Shown in pieces: positions 51,063 through 61,405 of a stretch of 64,000 nucleotides of DNA. Below the pieces are notes generated by a model. It was not told the origin of the DNA. It saw only the letters and a program-made list of their open reading frames with translations, and did not search any database. Each line of letters opens with the position of its first letter. Within the stretch, counting starts at the first letter, position 1. The stretch comes from Paenibacillus sp. FSL R5-0341 (GTDB lineage Bacteria; Bacillota; Bacilli; Paenibacillales; Paenibacillaceae), in contig NZ_CP150241.1 in the NCBI RefSeq assembly GCF_037975235.1, positions 744,001 through 808,000 of the forward strand, in the 5' to 3' direction. Position numbers and translations under genes: made by a program.

Positions 51063-53354
51063 GTGGAACGTAACATCAAAGAACTGGTACAGCGGATGAC
51101 ACTGGAAGAAAAAGCGGGTATGTGCTCGGGACTGGACTTTTGGCATCTGAAAGGGGTGGAGCGTCTTGGCATTCCATCCGTCATGGTGACGGACGGACCT
51201 CATGGGTTACGCAAACAGGATGGGAGTGCAGATCATCTGGGTTTAACGTCGAGCGTGCCTGCAACCTGTTTCCCATCTGCGGCAGGATTGGCTAGTTCAT
51301 GGGACAAGGAGCTGGCGCGTCAGGTAGGAGTGGCCTTGGGTGAGGAATGTCAGGCCGAAGATGTAGCGGTACTGCTTGGGCCGGGTGTAAACATTAAACG
51401 TTCCCCGCTGGGCGGGCGTAATTTTGAATACTTTTCCGAAGATCCGTTGTTATCTACGCAGATGGCTACCGGTCATATTCAAGGTGTGCAGAGTCAGGGT
51501 GTGGGTACGTCTCTCAAACACTTTGCAGTCAATAATCAGGAAGAGCGGCGCATGTCGATTGATGCGGTGGTAGATGAACGGACGTTGCGCGAGATTTATC
51601 TGGCGAGCTTCGAAGGTGCGGTGAAGGATGGACAGCCGTGGACGGTGATGTGTTCGTACAACAAGGTGAACGGTACGTATGCAGGTGAGAATGAATGGTT
51701 GCTTACGGATATCCTGAAAGACGAATGGGGTCACGAAGGTCTTGTGGTATCAGACTGGGGTGCGGTCAATGAACGTGCAGACGCCCTTGCAGCAGGACTG
51801 GAACTGGAGATGCCAACAAGCGGTGGAATCGGTGAGCGTAAAGTGATTGATGCCGTAGAGAGCGGACAACTGCCGCTGGACAAGCTGGATCGGGCAGTGG
51901 AGCGTCTACTTAAGCTGATCTTCAATGCCGTTGATCAAAAGCAAGAAGGGGCTACATATAACAAGGATGAGCATCACCAACTTGCGCGCAAGGTAGCAGC
52001 CGAGAGTATGGTTTTGTTGAAAAATGAAGAAGGTCTCCTGCCGCTGGGCCGTGAAGGCGAAGTGGCGTTAATCGGAGCATTTGCCCGTAAACCCCGCTTC
52101 CAGGGCGGCGGCAGTTCCCACATTAATCCGACCAAAGTGGATGATATTGTGAAAGAAATGACACAGGTGGCTGGCGAAGGTGTAACCTTCTCCTATGCTC
52201 CGGGTTATCGGATTGAAGCGGATGATGTGGATGAAACGTTAATGCATGAGGCTGTTCAGGCCGCACAGTCAGCGGATACCGCCGTGGTGTTCGTTGGATT
52301 GCCGGATCGTTATGAATCCGAAGGGTATGACCGTGCGCATCTGCGTCTGCCTGACAATCATATTCGGTTAATCGAAGAGATTGCTAAGGTTCAATCACGT
52401 GTGGTCGTTGTGCTGAGCAACGGATCTCCCGTGGAAATGCCATGGCTGCCGAAAGTACAAGCGGTGCTCGAAGCTTATCTTGGTGGACAGGCCGTTGGTG
52501 GAGCGATCGCAGATCTGTTGTATGGAGAGGTGAATCCATCCGGTAAACTGGCGGAGACGTTCCCTGCCAAGCTCAGCCATAATCCATCTTATTTGAATTT
52601 CCCTGGTGAAGGGGATCGTGTCGATTACCGGGAGGGTATCTTTGTTGGTTATCGCTATTATGATAAAAAAGAGCTGGAGCCACTGTTCCCGTTTGGCTAT
52701 GGACTGAGTTACACGACATTTGAATATGCTGATCTGAAGGTAGATCGCACAGAACTGACCGATCAGGATGAAGTGAATGTGCATGTTCGGGTTACCAATA
52801 CCGGAGACCGAGCAGGCAAGGAAATTGTGCAGCTGTATGTCAGCGATGTAGAGAGCACAGTTATTCGTCCGGTCAAAGAACTGAAAGCTTTTGCCAAAGT
52901 GGCTCTGGAACCTGGAGAATCCGAAGTGGTGAGCTTTACACTAAACAAGCGTTCATTCGCCTATTACAACGTGGATATGAAGGACTGGCATGTGGAGACC
53001 GGAGAGTTCGAGATTCAGATAGGCAGTTCCTCACGGGACATTCATGTTCACACACGTGTGAACGTAGAGTCTACAGCGACATTCCTGCCAACCTACACGC
53101 GTAATAGTACATTGGGGGATATACAACGTGATCCGGCCCATAAACAGCTGCTGGAACAGGCTTTGCAGCAATTCCAGGAGGCCAGTGGATTTGGCGGTGA
53201 TGATGCTGGGGATCACGCGGATATGATGGATGCGATGATGAAATATATGCCGCTGCGTGCACTTGTTGCGTTTAGCGGTGGGGCCATGACGGAAGAAGCG
53301 ATGAATGAGCTTCTGGAGCAGTTGAACAACAAGGATCATGGTATTCGAGGATAA
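51063..53354 (+). CDS. glycoside hydrolase family 3 beta-glycosidase
   Basis: This 763-residue enzyme probably releases terminal beta-linked sugars such as glucose or xylose from oligosaccharides. The N-terminal catalytic domain has [23 protein letters not shown] (152-154) and nucleophile Asp231 in VVSDWGAV. The second domain has [10 protein letters not shown] and [10 protein letters not shown] fibronectin III-like domain covers about 575-650. No signal peptide is visible, so it is probably cytoplasmic and needs imported oligosaccharides. The GTG start at 51063 has GGAGGGG five bases upstream. It is a single gene with no transporter or regulator nearby. Confidence 0.95.
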   Translation: MERNIKELVQRMTLEEKAGMCSGLDFWHLKGVERLGIPSVMVTDGPHGLRKQDGSADHLGLTSSVPATCFPSAAGLASSWDKELARQVGVALGEECQAEDVAVLLGPGVNIKRSPLGGRNFEYFSEDPLLSTQMATGHIQGVQSQGVGTSLKHFAVNNQEERRMSIDAVVDERTLREIYLASFEGAVKDGQPWTVMCSYNKVNGTYAGENEWLLTDILKDEWGHEGLVVSDWGAVNERADALAAGLELEMPTSGGIGERKVIDAVESGQLPLDKLDRAVERLLKLIFNAVDQKQEGATYNKDEHHQLARKVAAESMVLLKNEEGLLPLGREGEVALIGAFARKPRFQGGGSSHINPTKVDDIVKEMTQVAGEGVTFSYAPGYRIEADDVDETLMHEAVQAAQSADTAVVFVGLPDRYESEGYDRAHLRLPDNHIRLIEEIAKVQSRVVVVLSNGSPVEMPWLPKVQAVLEAYLGGQAVGGAIADLLYGEVNPSGKLAETFPAKLSHNPSYLNFPGEGDRVDYREGIFVGYRYYDKKELEPLFPFGYGLSYTTFEYADLKVDRTELTDQDEVNVHVRVTNTGDRAGKEIVQLYVSDVESTVIRPVKELKAFAKVALEPGESEVVSFTLNKRSFAYYNVDMKDWHVETGEFEIQIGSSSRDIHVHTRVNVESTATFLPTYTRNSTLGDIQRDPAHKQLLEQALQQFQEASGFGGDDAGDHADMMDAMMKYMPLRALVAFSGGAMTEEAMNELLEQLNNKDHGIRG

Positions 53355-53482
53355 GGGTCGGTACCCTTAAACCGAGATTTGTCCATCCTTGGATTCAGCG
53401 ATTGTGCAATCCGTGCAGGAACTGCGCACGAAGCAACAAGAATGTGTATATGATGGCCAGCCGCATAGTGCTGGGACAGTTA

Positions 53483-53515
53483 CCCGATCCGATCATGGAT
53501 CGGGTTTTCTTTTTT
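53483..53515 (+). terminator. intrinsic terminator
   Basis: CCCGATCC (53483-53490) pairs with GGATCGGG (53497-53504), followed by TTTTCTTTTTT. Confidence 0.92.
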
Positions 53516-53613
53516 GCATAAGTAAAAGGAGGGTTAAAGAAACGGTGGGATAGGGATAATCCTTGCAACGTGACAGAGGCGCAGGACTGCTGTAACTTGA
53601 TGAAGCAATATGG

Positions 53614-53642
53614 TTGTCGTATAGCATAGATTATTCTATAAT
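53614..53642 (+). promoter_or_regulatory. promoter of alpha/beta hydrolase gene
   Basis: TTGTCG at 53614-53619 and TATAAT at 53637-53642 with a 17-base spacer. Confidence 0.8.
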
Positions 53643-53650
53643 GAAGTAAT

Positions 53651-53665
53651 TGATAATCATTTTCA
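53651..53665 (+). promoter_or_regulatory. probable Fur box
   Basis: TGATAATCATTTTCA matches the Bacillus 7-1-7 Fur box TGATAATNATTATCA with one mismatch. It starts eight bases after the -10 box, covering the expected transcription start, a typical repressor position. Iron-dependent control is inferred. Confidence 0.7.
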
Positions 53666-53711
53666 ATTAGATTCGGTGAAAGATGACTATGCTTGTAATC
53701 AGGAGGGGAAT

Positions 53712-54602
53712 ATGAATCCTAACCCTAGCTCACATACGTTTGGTTCAAGTGCGTTTGTTCAGACCCGTGATGGTCGCAAACTACATTATATGTCCAGGGG
53801 AACAGGAGAACTGACGGTGGTGTTTGAATCCGGTATGGGCGCCTCCAGATCGAATTGGGGACTGGTTGCACCTGCCATTGCTGAGCATGTACGTGCAGTC
53901 GTGTATGACAGGGCTGGGGCGGGACGAAGTGATATCGACTCTGCTCCCCGCAGCCTTGAACGCATTGCAGAGGATCTTGGAGAACTGCTGACAGCTCTGG
54001 GCCCGGGCCCATTCATTCTGGTTGGACATAGCTGGGGAGGTCCGATTGTACGGGCTACGGCAGCTGCACATCTATCTCGATTACGTGGCATTATTCTGGT
54101 AGATCCATCAGACGAGCATTGTGAAATGTATTTTTCCAAGCTTACTAAAAAGAGCTTTGCCATCAATGGTTTCATTATTCCAATCATGGCGCGTACGGGC
54201 TTATATAAGTTGCTCGGTAGCAAAGCGGGAATCATTCAGCCTGACGATGTGGCAGCGGATCACCTCAAGGAGGATTTCACTGTACGGGCAGCCAGCACGA
54301 TGCTTGCGGAAGGCAAAACATTTCTGGATGACATGGCAGCGTTGCTGGAACATCCTCCGGCTCTGGGTGATCTGGAAGTCAGCGTGATCTCGGGTACGAA
54401 ACCGGGCAAGGGAGAAGCGAAAATCAGACCTGCTCTCATCACGGCGCATCACCAGACGGTGAGCCAGCTGTCCAATGCGAGATGGATTGGGGCGGATCAA
54501 TCGGGTCATATGGTTATGTTTACAGACCCTCAGGTTATTATTGATGAAACTGTACGAATGATAAATGATGTGAGCTCAGGCGCAAGAACAGAACAAAAGT
54601 GA
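53712..54602 (+). CDS. alpha/beta hydrolase under probable Fur control
   Basis: This 296-residue alpha/beta hydrolase has nucleophile Ser107 in LVGHSWGG, oxyanion region FESGMGASRSNWG, YDRAGAGRSD and a likely catalytic His in DQSGHMVMF near 270. The start ATG 53712 is preceded by AGGAGGGG. No signal peptide is visible. The family is broad, so substrate cannot be assigned. A promoter with a Fur-like box suggests expression in iron limitation, which could point to siderophore ester hydrolysis or an unrelated stress role. Only 63 bases separate it from ilvA. Confidence 0.88.
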   Translation: MNPNPSSHTFGSSAFVQTRDGRKLHYMSRGTGELTVVFESGMGASRSNWGLVAPAIAEHVRAVVYDRAGAGRSDIDSAPRSLERIAEDLGELLTALGPGPFILVGHSWGGPIVRATAAAHLSRLRGIILVDPSDEHCEMYFSKLTKKSFAINGFIIPIMARTGLYKLLGSKAGIIQPDDVAADHLKEDFTVRAASTMLAEGKTFLDDMAALLEHPPALGDLEVSVISGTKPGKGEAKIRPALITAHHQTVSQLSNARWIGADQSGHMVMFTDPQVIIDETVRMINDVSSGARTEQK

Positions 54603-54665
54603 TACAATACAAAGAAAAGCAGTGCGCGACATTGCTAGACCATAAAAGCGGAGTGTGGAGACAAC

Positions 54666-55958
54666 ATGAAACCAGTTGAACAAGAACCAACGGGAACCAC
54701 AAGTCCCGGTCGTGCCAGTGTTGGCATGGAAGATATCGTGCGCGCACATCATGTGCTGCGTGAGGTCATTGTAAGAACGCCGTTGCAGCGGGATGCTGTA
54801 TTGTCGGCCAAATATAACTGTAATGTGTATCTGAAAAGGGAAGACCTTCAAGTGGTGCGCTCGTTCAAAATTCGGGGCGCCTATAATATGATTCGCAGTC
54901 TGACACCAGCCGAGATGGAGAAGGGTATTGTCTGTGCAAGTGCGGGCAACCATGCTCAGGGTGTTGCTTTTAGCTGTAATGCACTCGGAATCAACGGCAA
55001 AATCTTCATGCCGAGTACAACGCCGAACCAGAAGGTGAAGCAGGTACGACGCTTTGGAGGAGACAACGTTGAAGTGGTGCTGATCGGGGATACGTATGAT
55101 GATGCATACGCAGAAGCGATGCGTGCATGTGACGAACAGGGTATGACGTTCATCCATCCTTTTGATCAACCCAAGATTATTGCAGGTAATGGTACGGTAG
55201 CGATGGAAATCATGGAAAGTCTCGATGAGAATGCCGACTATGTGTTCGTTACGATTGGTGGCGGTGGGTTGGCAGCCGGCGTGGGAACCTATATGAAGAC
55301 CGTGAGTCCGGAGACACGCATCATTGGTGTTGAGCCACTCGGGGCAGCTTCCATGAGTGAGGCGATGTTCCGTAAACAGGTTGTTACGCTGGATGATATT
55401 GATAAATTCGTGGATGGCGCAGCGGTGAAACGGGTCGGTGATCTGACCTTTGAGATCTGTAGTAGCGCACTGGATGATATTGTGAAAGTGCCAGAAGGCA
55501 AAGCCTGCACAACCATTCTGGAGCTATATAATGAAAATGCGATCGTTGTCGAGCCTGCCGGTTCCTTGGCTGTTGCGGCGCTTGAGCAGTATCGTGAACA
55601 AATTGTGGGCAAGACGGTGGTCTGCGTTATTAGCGGTGGGAACAATGACATCGACCGGATGCAGGAGATCAAGGAACGTTCCCTGATCTATGAAGGTCTG
55701 AAATATTATTTCATGGTTAATTTCCCGCAGCGTGCAGGAGCTTTACGTGAATTCCTGGAGGAAGTTCTAGGGAAGAATGATGATATCACGCGATTTGAAT
55801 ATACGAAAAAGCATGATAAGGAAAATGGCCCTGCCTTGGTGGGGATCGAGCTGATGTACAAGGAAGATTACCAACCACTCATTGAACGTATGAACCGCAA
55901 AGGTATCGCCTATACCGAGCTGAACAAAAATCTCAATCTGTTCAACATGTTAATCTGA
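54666..55958 (+). CDS. ilvA: threonine ammonia-lyase
   Basis: This PLP enzyme converts threonine to 2-oxobutanoate and ammonia, the first step toward isoleucine. Its 430 residues carry the PLP Lys68 in VVRSFKIRGAYN, SAGNHAQGVAF, the phosphate loop TIGGGGLAAG (about 195) and a C-terminal ACT-like regulatory domain from about 335 (YFMVNFPQRAGALREFLEEV). One regulatory domain makes it the short Bacillus-type IlvA. A GGAG site lies upstream. The stop shares one base with the start of the acetyltransferase gene (TGATG). It is not next to other branched-chain genes. Confidence 0.96.
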   Translation: MKPVEQEPTGTTSPGRASVGMEDIVRAHHVLREVIVRTPLQRDAVLSAKYNCNVYLKREDLQVVRSFKIRGAYNMIRSLTPAEMEKGIVCASAGNHAQGVAFSCNALGINGKIFMPSTTPNQKVKQVRRFGGDNVEVVLIGDTYDDAYAEAMRACDEQGMTFIHPFDQPKIIAGNGTVAMEIMESLDENADYVFVTIGGGGLAAGVGTYMKTVSPETRIIGVEPLGAASMSEAMFRKQVVTLDDIDKFVDGAAVKRVGDLTFEICSSALDDIVKVPEGKACTTILELYNENAIVVEPAGSLAVAALEQYREQIVGKTVVCVISGGNNDIDRMQEIKERSLIYEGLKYYFMVNFPQRAGALREFLEEVLGKNDDITRFEYTKKHDKENGPALVGIELMYKEDYQPLIERMNRKGIAYTELNKNLNLFNMLI

Positions 55959-56560
55959 TGAATCATTCCAGTATGCAATCAGATCACCAAGAAACATCTC
56001 CTCTGATCAGACCTGCGCGTATAGAAGATGCAGATCGGGTCATTCCGTTACTGTATCAGGCGATAGGGGATATTGCATATGCGCTTGCGGGTGAGGCGGA
56101 TCATGAGAAGGCGATGCAGATTTTGCAGGAGTTCTATGTACAGGAAAACAACCGGATTAGCTATCGTCATGTAACGGTGATGGAGCAGGATGGACTAATC
56201 GCGGGGATTCTAGTGGCCTATGATGGCGGTGAAGCGGATCTTCTGGATCAGCCGATTCTGAATCGTCCTGGACGAAATCAGGATGAGAAGTATACTTTGG
56301 TCAAAGAAACCCGTCCTGGTGAGTATTATCTGGATACTCTCTCGGTAAGTGAAGCTTATCAGGGGCAGGGCATCGGCCGGGCACTGATGGCTGCTTTTGA
56401 GCAGCAGGGCAGAGATCTGGGTCACTCGCAGGTATCCCTGATTGTAGAGCGGGACAACGGACGTGCGTTAATGCTGTACGAACGGCAGGGATATGTCAAA
56501 GACGATGTGATTGTCATCGCAGGACATGAGTATGATCATATGGTCAAACCGATTCAATAG
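55958..56560 (+). CDS. GNAT-family N-acetyltransferase
   Basis: This 200-residue acetyltransferase starts with LIRPARIEDADRVIPLLYQA. The acetyl-CoA binding motif LSVSEAYQGQGIGRALMAAF lies near 130, followed by LIVERDNGRALMLYERQGY. The substrate is unknown. The start ATG overlaps the ilvA stop, so it is translationally coupled to ilvA, although no functional link is evident. A bidirectional terminator follows. Confidence 0.93.
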   Translation: MNHSSMQSDHQETSPLIRPARIEDADRVIPLLYQAIGDIAYALAGEADHEKAMQILQEFYVQENNRISYRHVTVMEQDGLIAGILVAYDGGEADLLDQPILNRPGRNQDEKYTLVKETRPGEYYLDTLSVSEAYQGQGIGRALMAAFEQQGRDLGHSQVSLIVERDNGRALMLYERQGYVKDDVIVIAGHEYDHMVKPIQ

Positions 56561-56610
56561 AGCAGGGAGCTGACGGGTTCAGACAGTTTTTTGACTATAG
56601 AAACAAGAAG

Positions 56611-56642
56611 AAACCGCCACAGGGAGAATCCTGTAGCGGTTT
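56611..56642. terminator. bidirectional terminator between convergent genes
   Basis: AAACCGCCACAGG (56611-56623) pairs with CCTGTAGCGGTTT (56630-56642), with T-rich tails on both strands. Confidence 0.9.
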
Positions 56643-56716
56643 TTGTCGTGGTGATATGTTGGAATTGAGCCCGAGTTTTGGCTTGGCCCGAATATTAACT
56701 AGGGGAACGGATTAAC

Positions 56717-57685
56717 TCAAAAATTTGCATAATCGCTGACCGGGATGTTCTGCTCCAACCATTTCTCGACAGCAGTCGTTTTCTCGAATTTGGCGTCGGT
56801 GACGATATCCATGAACTTCTCAAGTTTGGTTAGGAAGGCACTATCTTCAGATGAGTTACGTTGTAAGACAGCTTTGTAACCTTTCTGGGCATTGGCAGTC
56901 ATTTTATTCGTTTCATAGTCAAATAGAGGCGTATTATTCAGGCCATAAAACGTATATAAGGTATAGTTATTCATCAGGTTGTTCACTTGTTTTACCCGAT
57001 TGGACTTCGAATATTCGTCCAGGAATCGTTCCTGATTCATAGCGCGATTGAGTATTTCCTGATAGCCAATGACCAGTGCACCATCATCTGCGGCAAGGTT
57101 ACTGGTTTCGACTGCCATGATATTGATGTATTGTTTGATGTCAGGTTTCACGTACGAGATATATTTCTGAAAAGCCATATAATTCATGATCGGATAGAGG
57201 GAACCTTCCAGCATGACCAGGCGATAACCGCTATCCCGTGCTTGCTGGAGCAGTGCACGCAGACTGGCGTCGTTGGTGCGGCTCATCAGTTGGGTGAAGC
57301 TATCATTCCACTTGTAGGCCTTGATCATCTTGTCTTGAACATTAGGCACCAGTAGACGGTCCGTCATGGCTGTTAACGCCTTATTGCGGGCATTTTCCAG
57401 TTGTAAGACCATCAGAGTTGCATGATGAGTGGTGACTTGATTGATATGAGATTCGAGATAGGTATCTGCGGCAGGTAAGCCGTTCTTTTTGTAGAGCATG
57501 GACTGAAATGTTTTATATATGGTTGTTGAACTGGCAGTCGTGACTTTGGTATCTGTACTGGAAGATGCGGCAGCAGCGACTCCAGATAATGGAGCTACGG
57601 TCGTTTGGAGCAGCATGACGATGGCGGTAGCTGTAATGAAGGTGCGCATGCCTTTACGTTTGGCAGAGTGGAACGATGATGTCAT
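56717..57685 (-). CDS. secreted protein of unknown function
   Basis: This 322-residue protein starts at 57685, where GGGAGG lies about seven bases upstream on the minus strand; an in-frame upstream ATG is rejected for lack of a site. The N-terminus MTSSFHSAKRKGMRTFITAT and a following hydrophobic stretch with VAAAASS form a signal peptide. The mature part is predicted mostly helical, with a Tyr-rich region (YPIMNYMAFQKYISYVKPDI) and no cysteine. I recognise no family. It is divergent from the large repeat protein gene with 318 bases between the starts; shared regulation is possible but not shown. Confidence 0.78.
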   Translation of the reverse strand: MTSSFHSAKRKGMRTFITATAIVMLLQTTVAPLSGVAAAASSSTDTKVTTASSTTIYKTFQSMLYKKNGLPAADTYLESHINQVTTHHATLMVLQLENARNKALTAMTDRLLVPNVQDKMIKAYKWNDSFTQLMSRTNDASLRALLQQARDSGYRLVMLEGSLYPIMNYMAFQKYISYVKPDIKQYINIMAVETSNLAADDGALVIGYQEILNRAMNQERFLDEYSKSNRVKQVNNLMNNYTLYTFYGLNNTPLFDYETNKMTANAQKGYKAVLQRNSSEDSAFLTKLEKFMDIVTDAKFEKTTAVEKWLEQNIPVSDYANF

Positions 57686-58003
57686 AGATATGAACCTCCC
57701 GTAGTTAAGAAAATGATAGGCGTTGTTCACTAGTCACTATACATTAACCCAATTGGTGCAGGATGTGGTTGCGGAATGGTGACAAATTCTTCTGTTATTT
57801 TTAACTTTTGGAGGGTGGAAGATAGAGGAATATTTCTGCGAAAATATTTTTTGTACAACTGGAAACTTTTAAGCTGATCGGAACGTCTTAGTTGTGCATA
57901 GGTAAATACAGGAATTAAATGAAATGAACAGCGAAAACTATTTCGATGTTAACTAATTGCGAGAATGGGGATATGGGAGATGAGGAAAGCGGGAGGAAAA
58001 CAA

Positions 58004-61000
58004 GTGAAGAAGGTCATGTCAGCGCTGGCTGTATCAGCTATGCTGATGTCCGCACTTCCAACGTCGGTTATGGATGCAGCTGCGAGAATCAGTATATATA
58101 TTAATGATGCAGAGTTATCATCTGCTCAGGCACCTGTCATGAAAGGTGGACGCGTACTGGTTCCACTTCGGTCGATTTTTGAAGGATTGGATGCGAAGGT
58201 ACAGTACACCAACAGAACCAAAACGATTGTTGCAACTCGCGACGATCAGGAAGTTACGTTGACACTCGGTTCCAAAACGGCATACATCAACGGGGAAGCG
58301 ATCTCACTGGATGTACCTGCGAACACGATCAAGGGCAACACGATGGTTCCCATTCGTTTTGTCAGTGAAGCTTTTGGAGAGAAAGTATTCTGGAACTCGC
58401 GCAATCAGCGTGTAGATATCAAGACAACGGCAACGCCTCCAGTGGATGAGACACAATATGCTGCATGGAACATCTATGGTTCGGTATCCGGAAGTAATGG
58501 GGATGGTCGTGATCTGACCGTGAGCTTCACACGTCCAACTTCAGAGAGTGCAGTATCTGCGTACCGAATTATGCTGGTGAAAACTCGCGATGTGAATAGC
58601 TTCACGGAGTCCTCAGCAACTGCCGTACCTGCTGCGAACTATACATCCGTTACACCGAATGGCAGCAACCCGAAACTGACGCTTAATGCACAGACGCGTG
58701 ACGTAAACGGGGATTTGCTCAATAGCAATGAAACGTATCGCCTGTATGTACTGACTGTTGGAAACAGCAACAATAATTATAAAAATGCATTGAATTGGTC
58801 TTCCCAAGCATTGAAACTTAATAATGTGAAATCCACAGTACAGGCGGTTACAAGCCTGCGCGCTGCAGATATTAGCGACTATGGCGATGGCCGCGATCTG
58901 GAGATCAACTTCACGCAGCCGAGCACGACATCGAATATTACGTATTATCGTGCTTTTGTAGTCAAAGCGAAGGACTCCTCCGCATTCAATCTGGCTGCAG
59001 CGAACAAGGTGTCCAGTGCAAACTCCACGATCATTTACAAAGGCAACACTGCTGCGGTCAAGAGCCAGCTGACTTCTTCAACACGGGATACGTCAGGCGA
59101 ATTGATTAAAAGTAACACAGCGTATGTTGTCTACATCCTGTCGGTAAGTACGAATGAAGCAACAACAGACAGCAAGTTGTCTGCAGCATCATCTTCACTT
59201 ACGCTGTCCGTGAACACAGCAACGTCTCCAGTAATTACACAGGTTAGAGATAACTCCGATTATGGGGATGGACGTGATATTCAAGTGAGTTTCAACCGCT
59301 CATCGGATGAGTCCAAGGTGGCAAACTATCGTGTCTTCGTGGTGCGTAACTCGGTTGCCAGCAGCTTCAATTTGGCGACAGCAAGTAACCTGTCCTCCAG
59401 TCTGTACTACACAGTGAACAAAACTGGTAACAACATTACAACGACTTTGCCTTCATCCATGAAGGACACAAGTGGCTATAACGTAACGAATCTGCAAGAT
59501 TATCGCATCTTCGTGATGGCTGTTGGCAATCAGCAAAATGGATACACCAATGCGCTGTCTGCTTCCTCCACTGTGCTGAGACTGACAACGAACGGTAACG
59601 CGGGAGTGATTAGCAACCTGGCTGTTGCGGATATCAGCGACTATGCTGATGGGCGTGATCTGCGGGTTTCTTTCAACAAAGCTGCGGATGAATCCAGAAT
59701 CTCTGCTTACCGAGTATATGTAGTTCGTTCCGCTAATGTGGGTAGCTTTACGCTAAGCGCAGCTAATGCATCGAACAACTACACGCAGGTGAACAAAACG
59801 GGTGGTAACCTGTCAGTTACACTTCCGAATGCATATGATACAAGCGGTTCTAAGGTCCAAGAAGGTGTTAGTTATCGTGTCTTTGTTGTATCGGTGAGCA
59901 ACAGTGGGAACGCTAGCCAAAACGCAATATCAAGTTATTCAGCATTAATCACATTATCCAAAACTGCTGCGTTGACTGCACCAACAAGCATTACAGCAAC
60001 AGATATCGGCGATAATGGTAATGGTAGTGACATAAGTGTGAAGTTTAATAGATCGGCGAATGAGACTAATGTTCATCACTACCGTGTATTCGTGGTAAAG
60101 AAAACGAATGTAAGTGGATTTGATCTGGCAGAAGCGAATCGGAATCCTAATTTTACCCTCCAGAGTAAAAATGCAGGAAGCGGAGACTACATTTTGACTT
60201 TAGAGAATGCTAAAACGACAGATGGTACAAATATTCGTAATGATGAAGACTATCGTATATTTGTACTGGCGGTGAGCAATACCGGTACTATTTCGAATGC
60301 TCTATCTACGGTTTATTATGATGTTAGGTTGTCTGTAACTAGTGAAGTTGGGAAAGTTACAATTACTAACGTTGAAGTTAAGAAAGAAGAGCAAGCTGCA
60401 GGTAATGCTACCGATGTAAAAGTGACATATACAAAACCAGTCCCTGATCAAGCCATTGGACGTTATGTGTTAATGGTAGTACCTGCATCTACAACTTTCG
60501 ATCTAAATGCGGCCAAAAAAACTGCGAAATCCAGCAATTCACTCGATGTTTCTACAAGTACAGTTACAGAACTTCCTATTTCTTTATCCGATAGTAATGG
60601 TGACGAGATCAAAGCTGGAACATACAAGGTTGTTATTTTATCCGAATCATCTGATGGTAAAAGGGAATCAAATATAACTACGTCGACACCTTTCATAATT
60701 AAAGCAAAAAAACAGGAAGCAACGACTGTCGATAAGGTAATAGATCTAAAAACAACTGTAAGTACTTCTTCCATTAATATAAGTTTCACTAAGCCAAATG
60801 AAGTAGGCATCGCTCGTTACGATGTGTATATCATTAAAGAAGAGAGCAGCTCAGGAACTACTGGGAGAGTTTTAACAGATGTTAGTGTAGGTGGTACTTC
60901 TTCAGGGACAGCAATAGTGGATATTGGAAATTCCGCCAATGATTCAAATAATATGGCTTTTGGAGCGGGTAAATACAAAGTTTTGGTAGTCTCAGTGGTG

Positions 61001-61162
61001 AGTGAGCCGACGAAATATACATCTGTCAGTGCAGAAGGCACATTTGAGATTTTGCCAGCTTCTTCTGGCAATGGTCAGGGAACTGACAATCCGGGCGCGG
61101 GAAATTCAGGTGGTAATGGCACTCAATCATCTGCTGCAGACCTCTCTACGCCAGGTTCATGA
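58004..61162 (+). CDS. large secreted stalk-domain protein with seven internal repeats
   Basis: This 1052-residue exported protein starts at GTG 58004, seven bases after GGGAGG, giving the signal MKKVMSALAVSAMLMSALP; an ATG at 57965 is the alternative. Residues about 28-140 form a copper-amine-oxidase N-terminal stalk domain. About 155-1000 holds some seven repeats of roughly 120 residues, each opening like ISDYGDGRDLRVSF and continuing with YRVFVV and YRIFVLAVSN motifs; the last two are diverged. The tail is Gly/Ser/Asn-rich without LPXTG. DNA beyond about 60000 is more AT-rich. It is probably a surface or matrix protein; the repeats look fibronectin-III-like, which is inference. Confidence 0.88.
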   Translation: MKKVMSALAVSAMLMSALPTSVMDAAARISIYINDAELSSAQAPVMKGGRVLVPLRSIFEGLDAKVQYTNRTKTIVATRDDQEVTLTLGSKTAYINGEAISLDVPANTIKGNTMVPIRFVSEAFGEKVFWNSRNQRVDIKTTATPPVDETQYAAWNIYGSVSGSNGDGRDLTVSFTRPTSESAVSAYRIMLVKTRDVNSFTESSATAVPAANYTSVTPNGSNPKLTLNAQTRDVNGDLLNSNETYRLYVLTVGNSNNNYKNALNWSSQALKLNNVKSTVQAVTSLRAADISDYGDGRDLEINFTQPSTTSNITYYRAFVVKAKDSSAFNLAAANKVSSANSTIIYKGNTAAVKSQLTSSTRDTSGELIKSNTAYVVYILSVSTNEATTDSKLSAASSSLTLSVNTATSPVITQVRDNSDYGDGRDIQVSFNRSSDESKVANYRVFVVRNSVASSFNLATASNLSSSLYYTVNKTGNNITTTLPSSMKDTSGYNVTNLQDYRIFVMAVGNQQNGYTNALSASSTVLRLTTNGNAGVISNLAVADISDYADGRDLRVSFNKAADESRISAYRVYVVRSANVGSFTLSAANASNNYTQVNKTGGNLSVTLPNAYDTSGSKVQEGVSYRVFVVSVSNSGNASQNAISSYSALITLSKTAALTAPTSITATDIGDNGNGSDISVKFNRSANETNVHHYRVFVVKKTNVSGFDLAEANRNPNFTLQSKNAGSGDYILTLENAKTTDGTNIRNDEDYRIFVLAVSNTGTISNALSTVYYDVRLSVTSEVGKVTITNVEVKKEEQAAGNATDVKVTYTKPVPDQAIGRYVLMVVPASTTFDLNAAKKTAKSSNSLDVSTSTVTELPISLSDSNGDEIKAGTYKVVILSESSDGKRESNITTSTPFIIKAKKQEATTVDKVIDLKTTVSTSSINISFTKPNEVGIARYDVYIIKEESSSGTTGRVLTDVSVGGTSSGTAIVDIGNSANDSNNMAFGAGKYKVLVVSVVSEPTKYTSVSAEGTFEILPASSGNGQGTDNPGAGNSGGNGTQSSAADLSTPGS

Positions 61163-61228
61163 ATCCGGATAGACAAATGCGGTTGAAACGCATACTGGGT
61201 AATTAATTTTTAGGAATTTAAAGCCATT

Positions 61229-61259
61229 AACTCCCTTTCCAACCGGAAAGGGAGTTTTT
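61229..61259 (+). terminator. intrinsic terminator
   Basis: AACTCCCTTTCC (61229-61240) pairs with GGAAAGGGAGTT (61245-61256), followed by T's. Confidence 0.93.
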
Positions 61260-61405
61260 AATATTCCCGCGTAGACACCGCTTAACATCCTCGCGGCAAT
61301 TCACTTGATAAAAAAATTGTCGCCAAAAAGGTTCCTAAGACCATTGTTACATCGTGAACAAATAATGGATAATAAAGGGAAATTGGCTATATAGATTGAA
61401 CTTAC

